A stretch of DNA of 62,639 nt, taken from NCBI GenBank assembly GCA_937139365.1, contig CAKZPT010000014.1, positions 1-62,639 on the forward strand. The letters are read 5' to 3'. The notes below the pieces were generated by a model, which saw only the letters and a list, made by a program, of their open reading frames with translations, was not told the DNA's origin and searched no databases. Shown here in pieces: positions 55,962 to 62,639 of this stretch. This DNA comes from an uncultured bacterium (GTDB lineage: Bacteria > Verrucomicrobiota > Kiritimatiellia > PWTM01). The translations under genes were made by a program, and so were the position numbers. Each line of letters opens with the position of its first letter. Within the stretch, counting starts at the first letter, position 1.

Positions 55962-56100
55962 GTGCGAATCGTGGTCTGGATGACGTCCGTGCTCATGGCG
56001 GCCGGTCCGCCCCAAGCTGTACCGCAGCCCGCTTCCGGGGGCAACCTTCGGCGCGTCGCGTGGGGCGCGACCCCGTCGGGGCGGCGAGGTTCCCCGCTCA

Positions 56101-56385
56101 GTGGCGGAACAGGATCGACCGGACCTCGACCCCTTCGATCGCCTCGAGGTCGCGCCGCAGCGCCGCGGCTTCGCGCGGCGTCCCGGCGACGTCGAGGACG
56201 ATCAGACCGCTGGGCGAGCCGCCTTCGCCGTGGACGTCGTGGAGCCCGAGCCGCACGCGGATCCGGTCGCCGTGGCGGGTGAGGACCGTCTGCACACGCC
56301 CCGCCTGCCGCGTCCGCTCGGTCACATGCACGGCAAGGATCACGTGGTCCCCGCGCCGCCGCATCGTCCGTGGGCTGTTCGTCAT
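56101..56385 (-). CDS. TM1266-like small ACT-domain regulator
   Basis: A protein of 94 residues related to the TM1266 group (the iron-only hydrogenase system regulator label): VILAVHVTERTRQAGRVQTV, LTRHGDRIRVRLGLHDVH, LIVLDVAGTPREAAALRRDL and EGVEVRSILFRH. The fold is an ACT-like beta-alpha-beta unit and probably binds a small ligand. It begins 31 bp after the kinase-flavoprotein fusion and reads the same way, so the two are likely cotranscribed. No hydrogenase gene is present here, so a wider redox role is possible. Confidence 0.75.
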
Positions 56386-56416
56386 GGCCGCACCTCCGTC
56401 TCGCCGTCCGTCCTCC

Positions 56417-58843
56417 TCAGGCGCCGTACACCTTTTCGAAGGGCCACATCAGGACGCCGCCGTCCAAAACGCGGACGTCCGCGTAGCCGGCATGGCGCAA
56501 CAGGATGGAGGCCTCGTAGGCCCGCAGCGAATTGCGGCAGCAGAGCAGCAGCGCACCGTCGCGCGGCAGCTCGCGTAGCCGGCCGCGCAGCGATCCGAGC
56601 GGGATGCACCGGGAACCCGGGATGCGCATCTCCTCGTACTCGCGTGGCGTGCTGACGTCGACGAGGACGGCGTCCGGCCGCTCCGCCAGCCACCGGCGCG
56701 CCTCGAGCGGAGAAAGGCCGGGCATGTGGCCGTCGAGCTTGTTGCGCGCGACGTTGCAGGCGGTGATCAAGTTGTCCAGCGCCGGCGAGTACGGCGGCGC
56801 GTAGCCGAGGTCCAGGTGCGCGATGCGGTCCACGGTCATGCCGGCCGCGATCGCGGTGGCGGCCACGTCGAGGCGCTTGTCGCCGCGGCCGGGGCCGAGC
56901 GTCTGGATCCCCAGCAGCCGCCGCGTCGGGCGCTCGACGACGAGCTTGAGCATCAGCAAGCTGGCCCCCGGCAGGAAATGCTCGCGGTCGGGCGCGGCGC
57001 AATGCGCGCAGACAACGTCGCGGCCGGCCGCCCGCGCATCGCGCTCGCTGAGCCCCGTGCGGCCCACGCAGTAGTCGAACACCTCGCAGACCACCGTGCC
57101 CAGGATCCCCTCGAAGCGGTCGTCGCCCCCGCAGATGTGCACCGCGGCGACCCGCCCCTGCTTGTTCGCCGTCGAGCCCAGCGGCACGTAGGTCGGTCGG
57201 CCGGTCAACAGGTCGAGGTTCTCGACGCAATCGCCGGCGGCGTAGATGTCCGGATCGCTGGTTTGCATGTGCTCGTTGACGCGGATGCCGCCGGTGACGC
57301 CGAGCTCAAGCCCGGCCGCCTGGGCCAGCGACGTCTCCGGCCGCACCCCCGCGGCCAGCACGACCAGGTCGGCGGGGATCCCACCGTGGTCCGTCTCGAC
57401 GCACCGGACGACGTCCTCGCCTCGGAATCCGCGCACCTCGACGCCGGTGAGCACCCGCACCCCGTTGGCCTCGAGATGCTGCTGAAGCAGCAGCGCCATT
57501 TCCTCGTCGAGCATGCCGAGGATCTGCGGCATCCGTTCGACGATCGTGACGCGGCAGCCCCGTTCGGCCAGCGCCTTGGTCATCTCGACGGCGATCAGAC
57601 CGCCGCCGACCATGACCACGTCCAACGCCCGTTGGCCGGCGACCGCCTGGCGGATGCCCTCCGCGTCGTGCACGCCGTGCAGGGTATAGATGCCCCGCAG
57701 CGAGCGGCCGGGCAGGTCCGGGACGACCGGACGCGCGCCGGTGGCCAGCACCAGCTTGTCGTAGGGCACCCACCGTTCCTCGCCGTTGGCCAGATCCCGG
57801 ACGCGGACGCGCCGTCCCCTGCGATCGATCTCCTCCGCCTGCGTACAGCTAAGCACACAGACGTTGCGGACGTTTTGGAAGAAGATCGGGTCCCGGACCG
57901 CGCCCAGCGGAGTCGAGAGCAGCGCGCGGCGGTCCTTCACCGTGCCGGACACGTAGTACGGCAGGCCGCAGCCGGCGTAGGACATCAGCTCGCCGCGTTC
58001 GACGATCGTCACCTCGGCGTCGGGATCCAGCCGCATCACCTTCGAGGCCACCTTGGGCCCGGCGGCCACGCCGCCGACGATCACGACGCGGCGGCGAGCG
58101 CGCGGCGGCGCGGCGGACTCAGGGGCCACGGCGGCCGGCCAGTCCACCAGAAACTCCGCCCCGCCGAGGTCCGAGCCGGCGACCCGCACCCACCCGCCCG
58201 CTCCCTCCACCAGCGCACGCACGAAGGCCAGCCCCAGCCCGACCCCCGGCGTCCGCCCCTCCGCCGGCGCGGCCCCCCGGTGAAAGGGCTCGAAAATGCG
58301 CTCGCGTTCCTCCGGCGGAACGCCGGGACCCGAATCTCCGACCGCCATCCGGATGCGGTCGTCCTCCTCCCGCGCCACCAGCACCCGCACCTGCCCGTGG
58401 CGGGGCGTGTACTTCAGGGCGTTCTCGATCAGCGCCCGCAGGACTTCCACCAGCGTAGCTTCGCTCGCGCGCACGAAGGCGGGATCGGCGCGGATGTCGG
58501 CGGACAGGGCGATGTCACGGCGGCCAGCCTCGTCGAGCCACTGTTGATGCACCCGGCGCACCACGGCGACGGCGTCCGCCGCCTCCTCCGCCGCCGCGGC
58601 GGGCCGCCGTACGATCGCCAGAATGCGGCGGACGGTCTCCAGGGCCTCGGCCAGCCGACCGTCGGCCCGTTCGAGGAGGTCCCTCTGCCGGGGCGAGAGC
58701 GGACCGGCGAGGTCGCCCAGCAGCGTGCGCAGCACCGTCTCCGCCGCACCGATCGGCGACTTGAGCTGATGCGCGATCACCGCCGCGAAGCGAAGGGGAT
58801 CGGACAGGGAATTGCCGGAGCCAGGCTGCGCGGGCTGCGTCAT
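56417..58843 (-). CDS. Three-part fusion: histidine kinase - CoA-disulfide-reductase-like flavoprotein - rhodanese
   Basis: One frame of 808 residues. Residues 15-75: HisKA-like dimer helix with the phospho-acceptor His25 (VIAHQLKSPIGAAE). Residues 130-235: HATPase_c with N-box LIENALKY, G1 DSGPG, FEPFHRG and GVGLGLAFV. Residues 252-690: FAD/NAD(P) disulfide oxidoreductase with RRVVIVGGVAAGPKVASKV, the CoA-disulfide-reductase Cys292 in SYAGCGLPYYVSG, VMVGGGLIAVEMTKALAE and PDIYAAGDCVENLDLL. Residues 710-808: rhodanese with LLLCCRNSLRAYEA, active Cys769. No membrane helix or PAS domain is seen, so it is cytoplasmic. The flavoprotein and rhodanese parts likely sense a sulfur or thiol/NAD(P)H state for the kinase. 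No response regulator is in the window. The start is 58843 or 58855 (GTP between two ATGs). Confidence 0.9.
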   Translation of the reverse strand: MTQPAQPGSGNSLSDPLRFAAVIAHQLKSPIGAAETVLRTLLGDLAGPLSPRQRDLLERADGRLAEALETVRRILAIVRRPAAAAEEAADAVAVVRRVHQQWLDEAGRRDIALSADIRADPAFVRASEATLVEVLRALIENALKYTPRHGQVRVLVAREEDDRIRMAVGDSGPGVPPEERERIFEPFHRGAAPAEGRTPGVGLGLAFVRALVEGAGGWVRVAGSDLGGAEFLVDWPAAVAPESAAPPRARRRVVIVGGVAAGPKVASKVMRLDPDAEVTIVERGELMSYAGCGLPYYVSGTVKDRRALLSTPLGAVRDPIFFQNVRNVCVLSCTQAEEIDRRGRRVRVRDLANGEERWVPYDKLVLATGARPVVPDLPGRSLRGIYTLHGVHDAEGIRQAVAGQRALDVVMVGGGLIAVEMTKALAERGCRVTIVERMPQILGMLDEEMALLLQQHLEANGVRVLTGVEVRGFRGEDVVRCVETDHGGIPADLVVLAAGVRPETSLAQAAGLELGVTGGIRVNEHMQTSDPDIYAAGDCVENLDLLTGRPTYVPLGSTANKQGRVAAVHICGGDDRFEGILGTVVCEVFDYCVGRTGLSERDARAAGRDVVCAHCAAPDREHFLPGASLLMLKLVVERPTRRLLGIQTLGPGRGDKRLDVAATAIAAGMTVDRIAHLDLGYAPPYSPALDNLITACNVARNKLDGHMPGLSPLEARRWLAERPDAVLVDVSTPREYEEMRIPGSRCIPLGSLRGRLRELPRDGALLLCCRNSLRAYEASILLRHAGYADVRVLDGGVLMWPFEKVYGA

Positions 58844-58931
58844 GGGCGTGCCCATCTTGGCGCGGCCGACAGCCCCGCGCAAGAGGGCCCGGCCGTTCCC
58901 CTTTTTCGCCTTACGGGCCGCGGCCGGCGCG

Positions 58932-59837
58932 CTACGGTCCAGCCGCGCCCACCGGCTCCGCGCCGCCCGCACGGGCGGCCAGGACGCGCCGGTACACCGA
59001 CTCCGCCCGGTAGCTGGACCGAACCCACGGCCCGGCTTCGCAATGGCGAAACCCGCGGCGAAGCGCATCCGACCTCAACCCCACGAACTCCTCCGGCGTC
59101 CAGTACCGTTCCACCGGGGCGCGCTGACGCGTCGGCTGAAGGTACTGACCGATCATCAACACCTCCACGCCGGCGGCGAGAAGATCGTCCATCGTCCGGG
59201 CGACCTCCTCCGCCGTCTCGCCGAGTCCGACCATCATGGCGGACTTGATCACCGCCCGCGGCTCCAATCTCCGGTACGCCCGCAGCACGGCGAGGGAGCG
59301 GTCGTAGTCCGCCCCGCGCCGGACGGCTGGCGTCAGCCGCCGGACGGTCTCGATGTTGTGGCCGAACACCTCCGGCGCGACGGCGGCGAGCGTCTCGAGG
59401 GCGGACTCGGAGCCGCCGAAGTCCGAGGGCAGAACCTCTACCCCACACCCCGGCACGATGGCGCGGATGGTTTGCACCGTCCGGGCCATCTGCGACGCCC
59501 CGCCGTCGGCCAGATCGTCCCGGGTGACCATCGTGACGACGACAAAGCGAAGGCCCATCGCCGCCGCGGCCTCCGCCACGCGGCGAGGCTCGGCCGGGTC
59601 GGGCGCGGCCGGCCGGCCGCGCCGGATGCCGCAGAAGGTGCAGCCGCGGGTGCACAGGTCGCCCAGGATCAAAAAGGTCGCCGTCCCCTCGCGGCCCCAG
59701 CATTCGTGGCGGTTCGGGCAGCGCGCCTCCTCGCAGACCGTGTGCAGACGGGTAGCCGCAACCGTCCGGCGCACGGCGCTGTCGCCGTGCACCAGCGGTT
59801 TTCGGAGCCAAGACGGTTTGGGGGCGGGCGGCGTCAT
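58932..59837 (-). CDS. lipA: Lipoyl synthase
   Basis: Radical-SAM enzyme that inserts two sulfurs into protein-bound octanoyl groups; 301 residues. The auxiliary cluster motif is VCEEARCPNRHECW, the radical-SAM motif CTRGCTFCGI, then VTMVTRDDLADGGAS, EVLPSDFGG, FGHNIETVRRLTPAVR, MMVGLGETAEEV, IGQYLQPT and the C-terminal RSSYRAE. ATG 59837 is used; a TTG just before it is in frame but unlikely. A 35-bp perfect palindrome lies immediately upstream. LipB is not adjacent. The gene reads the same way as the upstream PEP-CTERM gene. Confidence 0.96.
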   Translation of the reverse strand: MTPPAPKPSWLRKPLVHGDSAVRRTVAATRLHTVCEEARCPNRHECWGREGTATFLILGDLCTRGCTFCGIRRGRPAAPDPAEPRRVAEAAAAMGLRFVVVTMVTRDDLADGGASQMARTVQTIRAIVPGCGVEVLPSDFGGSESALETLAAVAPEVFGHNIETVRRLTPAVRRGADYDRSLAVLRAYRRLEPRAVIKSAMMVGLGETAEEVARTMDDLLAAGVEVLMIGQYLQPTRQRAPVERYWTPEEFVGLRSDALRRGFRHCEAGPWVRSSYRAESVYRRVLAARAGGAEPVGAAGP

Positions 59838-59842
59838 CAACG

Positions 59843-59877
59843 TTGATCCGACGGATCGGACCGATCCGTCGGATCAA
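59843..59877. repeat. 35-bp perfect palindrome built of GATC units
   Basis: Arms of 17 bp (59843-59859 and 59861-59877) pair perfectly around one central A. The arms themselves contain nested short palindromes of GATCCG and CGGATC type. It lies between the end of the PEP-CTERM gene and the lipA start, so it could terminate the former, bind a protein, or be a REP-type repeat. Confidence 0.8.
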
Positions 59878-59895
59878 TCTAGGCCGGCTCGCCCG

Positions 59896-62639
59896 TCAGC
59901 GCAACTGCCGGCGCAACCGACGGCGCAACAACTTCGCGACCGCCGCCGCCAGGCCGACCAGCCCCAGCGTCGCCGGCTCCGGCACCACGGTCAGCGTCAC
60001 GTCATCCTCGTAGCCGGTCAAGGTGCCGTAGTTAACCCGGAACACGTTGCCCCCCGCCGTGAACTCCGCGTTCTCCGCGAGCCCGCTGAAGGTCGAGCTG
60101 TCGATCGAGCCCCATCCGCTGATGATCGGGATCACCGCTCCCAACGTCAACGGGTTCGGCGCCGTTACCAACAGGGTCGCGTTGCCCAGCGTCAACGTTT
60201 GGGGAGCGCTCATCAGCAGCTGGTCGTACTGGCCGGCGAGCGTGCCGAGGATCTCCACGTCGAAGGACGAACCAGCTTGGAACGTGACATCGCCGCCGGT
60301 CACCGTGAGCGCGCCCGGGCTGACGCCGGGGGCCACCGTCGCGCCGGCGCCGACGATGAGGCCGCCGAGGAGCGTGCCATTGCCGCTCAGGGTCTGGCCC
60401 GAGGCCAGCGTCAGCGCCCTGTCCGTTCGGCCCGACACGCTCAGCGTCGCGCCGGCATCGATGCGGATGGTATTAGCTGCCGCGAACATGGCGTTGGTCA
60501 GCAGCTCCAGCGTCCCGTTCATGATCCGGGCCATGCCCGTGAACGTGTTGGTGTTGATCATCGACACCGTCGCGGGGCCGTCCTTCACGAACGAAATTGG
60601 CCCCGCGATCGTCGTCCGATTGGTCGCGGCCACGGTCTGGTGCACCGTGAACGTCGCGAGCGTGGAGCTGCGGTTGGTGACGAACGAGCGGTACAGGTTG
60701 GTGATGCCCGAGGTCAGGTTGCCGATCCGTTGGTCGAAGCCGTTGAGGTCGAGGGTGCCGGCGGTGTCGCCGGTCGTCGGATCGCCGATCGTCAGGTTCA
60801 CGTTGGTCGGCAGCGCGTTCGCGAGGCCCAGGACCAACAGACCGCCCTGCCAGATGCGGGCATTCGTGAACACGTTCCCGCCGACGTTCAGGTAGTTGGT
60901 GCCGAGGTTGTTGTTGCCGCCAGAGAAGAAGAAAATGTCCGACGCGCTGGAGACGATCGGGACGTTCTCGATGAAGAACGACCCGTTCTGCGCGGAGAAG
61001 TTGATACCGTTCACCCCGTAAATGCCGTTCGTGACCCGGATCGTCGCGCTGTTCCAGACCGTCAAGCGCGTCAGCGCGCTGGACACGCTGATGGGCCCGC
61101 CGAGGACAACGACGCCTCCGGTGGCCTGCAGCGCGCCGTTGTAAGAGGTTGACGCGTCGCCGCCGTGGAACACGAGCGGGTTCGTGATCGAGAGCCCGCC
61201 GGCCAAGAAGATCTGCCCCCCGTTGGTCGACACGATCACCCCGCGGCCGAAGGCGTCCGAGTGCGTGGCGTAGATCCGGCTGTTGAGCGAATGGCCGCTG
61301 ACGCCGGCCACGATGGTCCCTCCCGAGTAGTCGTTCGAGGTGCTCAACACCAGCCAGCCGGTCCCGGTCTTGACCAGCCGGCCGGAGCCGGTGATCTCGT
61401 TGGTGATGGCCAATGTTCGGTTGGCGTCCACGTGGATCGTGCCGCCGCCGGGCATCAGGGTCACTTTGCGGTCGCGCAGCGTCATCAGGCCGCTGCCGCT
61501 GACCTGCAGCGTGCCGCCATCGAACCGGAGACCGCCGCCGATCTCGCCCAGGGTCTCGTTGGTGATGTTCAACACCCCGGAGGTCAGGCGGGTGCCGCCG
61601 CCGTAACTGTTCCACGTGTTGTGCAACACGGTGGTGCCGCCGCCGACCACATGCAGCTCGCCGGCGCCGGCGACCGTGCTGTCCACGCGCAGCACCCGTC
61701 CGGACGCCGCGCCGAGCCCGCCGAAGGTCTCGACCACGATCAGCCGCTCAGCCAGGAGCCTCACGTTGTTCGACACGGCCAGCAGCGAGCCGCCGCGCAG
61801 GGCGATGTTGGTTTCGGTCGTGACGGACGGCACCGTGCCCAGCGCGGCGTCGTTCGTGATCGCCAGCGCGCCCGATTGGAGCACCGTCAGGCCGTGGTAG
61901 TTCGTCGCCGTCAGCAGCACGACCACGCTGTTCGGGTCGCCGCCGACGGGGCCGACATACAACAGGTTGGTGGTGTCGGCGACGATCGACCCTCCCGGCA
62001 CGACCAGCGTCCCGCCGCCGCCGCCCAGCCGCACGCGGTCCGATCCCCACGCCACCGTCCCGCTGAACACCATGTTGCTCAGCGGCGCCGCGCCGAGGAA
62101 GGAGTTCGTCAGGTCCGGGCGGAACGAATCGTCGAAGCTGATGCTGCTGGCGCTGTTGGCGCCGAGCGCATAGGCCGGCGCCGCGCGGCCCATTTTGTCG
62201 TAGGCGGCGTCAATGAAGATCTGGTCCATTCCGTAGGTCGGGCCGATCGCCCCGCCGGCGTTGACCGTCAGCGAGGCCGCCGTGCCGAGGGCCGCGATGT
62301 TCGTCAGCAGCAGCGTTCCGCCGTTGACCGTCACCGGGCTGTTGAGAATTTGCCCATCCGCCACCACCTGCAGGGTTCCGCCCTCGACGATCGTGTCGCC
62401 GGTATGGGCGTTGGGCGACGCCAGCCCGAAGGTTGCGGCGCCCCGCTTCACGACGCTCACCGCGCCGGTGAACCGCCCGGCGAAGTTGTTGATGAACCCG
62501 CTGGTCGGGTTGTGGTAGGTGAAAATCGCCGGGTTCGTGCTCGTTACGTAGTGGTTCGTGACGAGCGCGGCGGTCTGGTTGGTGAACGTGATCGTGGCGA
62601 CCGTGATGTTGTTCGAGTTCAGGTCGAGCCAGTTGGCCG
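59896..62639 (-). CDS. Autotransporter-type passenger with PEP-CTERM sorting tail (cut by window edge)
   Basis: More than 910 residues are visible; the reading frame continues past the right edge, so the signal peptide is not seen. It is a beta-strand-repeat passenger with many units of the type GDTIVEGGTLQVVADGQILN, DYSGGTIVAGVSGHSLNSRI and FTGMARIMNGTLELLTNAMF, then the block GWGSIDSSTF and NYGTLTGYEDDVTLTVV, and the sorting tail VPEPATLGLVGLAAAVAKLL with the basic end RRRLRRQLR. The exosortase/archaeosortase pathway recognises this PEP motif, helix and basic tail. The last 200 residues resemble the copy ending at 19000, so the two are paralogues. The frame is open throughout. It is a surface or exopolymer-linked protein. 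Confidence 0.88.
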   Translation of the reverse strand, partial: ANWLDLNSNNITVATITFTNQTAALVTNHYVTSTNPAIFTYHNPTSGFINNFAGRFTGAVSVVKRGAATFGLASPNAHTGDTIVEGGTLQVVADGQILNSPVTVNGGTLLLTNIAALGTAASLTVNAGGAIGPTYGMDQIFIDAAYDKMGRAAPAYALGANSASSISFDDSFRPDLTNSFLGAAPLSNMVFSGTVAWGSDRVRLGGGGGTLVVPGGSIVADTTNLLYVGPVGGDPNSVVVLLTATNYHGLTVLQSGALAITNDAALGTVPSVTTETNIALRGGSLLAVSNNVRLLAERLIVVETFGGLGAASGRVLRVDSTVAGAGELHVVGGGTTVLHNTWNSYGGGTRLTSGVLNITNETLGEIGGGLRFDGGTLQVSGSGLMTLRDRKVTLMPGGGTIHVDANRTLAITNEITGSGRLVKTGTGWLVLSTSNDYSGGTIVAGVSGHSLNSRIYATHSDAFGRGVIVSTNGGQIFLAGGLSITNPLVFHGGDASTSYNGALQATGGVVVLGGPISVSSALTRLTVWNSATIRVTNGIYGVNGINFSAQNGSFFIENVPIVSSASDIFFFSGGNNNLGTNYLNVGGNVFTNARIWQGGLLVLGLANALPTNVNLTIGDPTTGDTAGTLDLNGFDQRIGNLTSGITNLYRSFVTNRSSTLATFTVHQTVAATNRTTIAGPISFVKDGPATVSMINTNTFTGMARIMNGTLELLTNAMFAAANTIRIDAGATLSVSGRTDRALTLASGQTLSGNGTLLGGLIVGAGATVAPGVSPGALTVTGGDVTFQAGSSFDVEILGTLAGQYDQLLMSAPQTLTLGNATLLVTAPNPLTLGAVIPIISGWGSIDSSTFSGLAENAEFTAGGNVFRVNYGTLTGYEDDVTLTVVPEPATLGLVGLAAAVAKLLRRRLRRQLR

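Noticed and set aside
56726-59248. 840-codon plus-strand frame opposite the kinase fusion
   Set aside because: It is an antisense frame kept open by GC bias; it is rich in His, Arg and Asp with no motif, whereas the opposite strand has all catalytic boxes.

Overview
The window is GC-rich bacterial chromosome, about two thirds G+C. The best guess for its source is the PVC superphylum, Kiritimatiellota or a related Verrucomicrobiota/Lentisphaerota lineage. This rests on two large autotransporter-type passengers ending in a PEP-CTERM sorting tail, a secreted glycosidase ending in the D-x-D-x-D plus N-L-x-E-Y-A tail common in those phyla, several TAT-exported sugar oxidoreductase or isomerase genes, and dispersed GTGCCTGTCCCC and TTCCAA...TTGGAA repeats. 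No marker gene fixes the phylum, so this is an inference.

Layout. 1-12.2 kb: proC (cut by the left edge) and yggS; a secreted PQQ-propeller/OB-fold protein overlapping a clan GH-A glycosidase; tRNA-Ser; thiD-comEC; a membrane TPR protein. 12.3-19 kb: a lipoprotein, a broken four-cluster ferredoxin gene, a repeat-rich gap, smc and a GT2 glycosyltransferase. 19-26.3 kb: a 5'-truncated PEP-CTERM passenger, a flippase plus glycosyltransferase pair and a TAT-exported Gfo/Idh/MocA protein. 26.3-31.8 kb: a decayed SGNH-like gene, rpsB-tsf behind a structured leader, a DJ-1/PfpI protein, an SO_0444-type permease and an internally deleted GH127 gene. 31.9-36.6 kb: tRNA(CAT), uvrB, nadC, birA, coaX. 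36.7-42.2 kb: TAT-exported sugar isomerase-like protein, Fe-S protein plus cupin, a beta-lactamase-fold hydrolase, glgC-folB. 42.2-49.2 kb: porin, a GH106-like giant glycosidase, a broken FAD oxidoreductase and a second repeat-rich gap. 49.2-59.8 kb: ilvD, a DUF985 cupin, a four-gene operon with topoisomerase VI subunit B, a GT4 enzyme, a TM1266-like regulator, a histidine kinase-CoA disulfide reductase-rhodanese fusion, and lipA. 59.9 kb to the end: a second PEP-CTERM passenger that runs off the right edge.

Themes. Housekeeping genes are intact, while secreted carbohydrate and sorting-tail genes are repeatedly broken: seven remnants or disrupted genes, several with point lesions that can be read directly. 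At least six genes appear leaderless, with a -10 hexamer only 6-7 bases before the start codon. The strongest candidates for something undescribed are the kinase-flavoprotein-rhodanese fusion beside a TM1266-like protein, a bacterial Top6B with no neighbouring Top6A, and paired 15-bp palindromes with an identical 32-bp pitch at two distant loci, each next to GTGCCTGTCCCC arrays.
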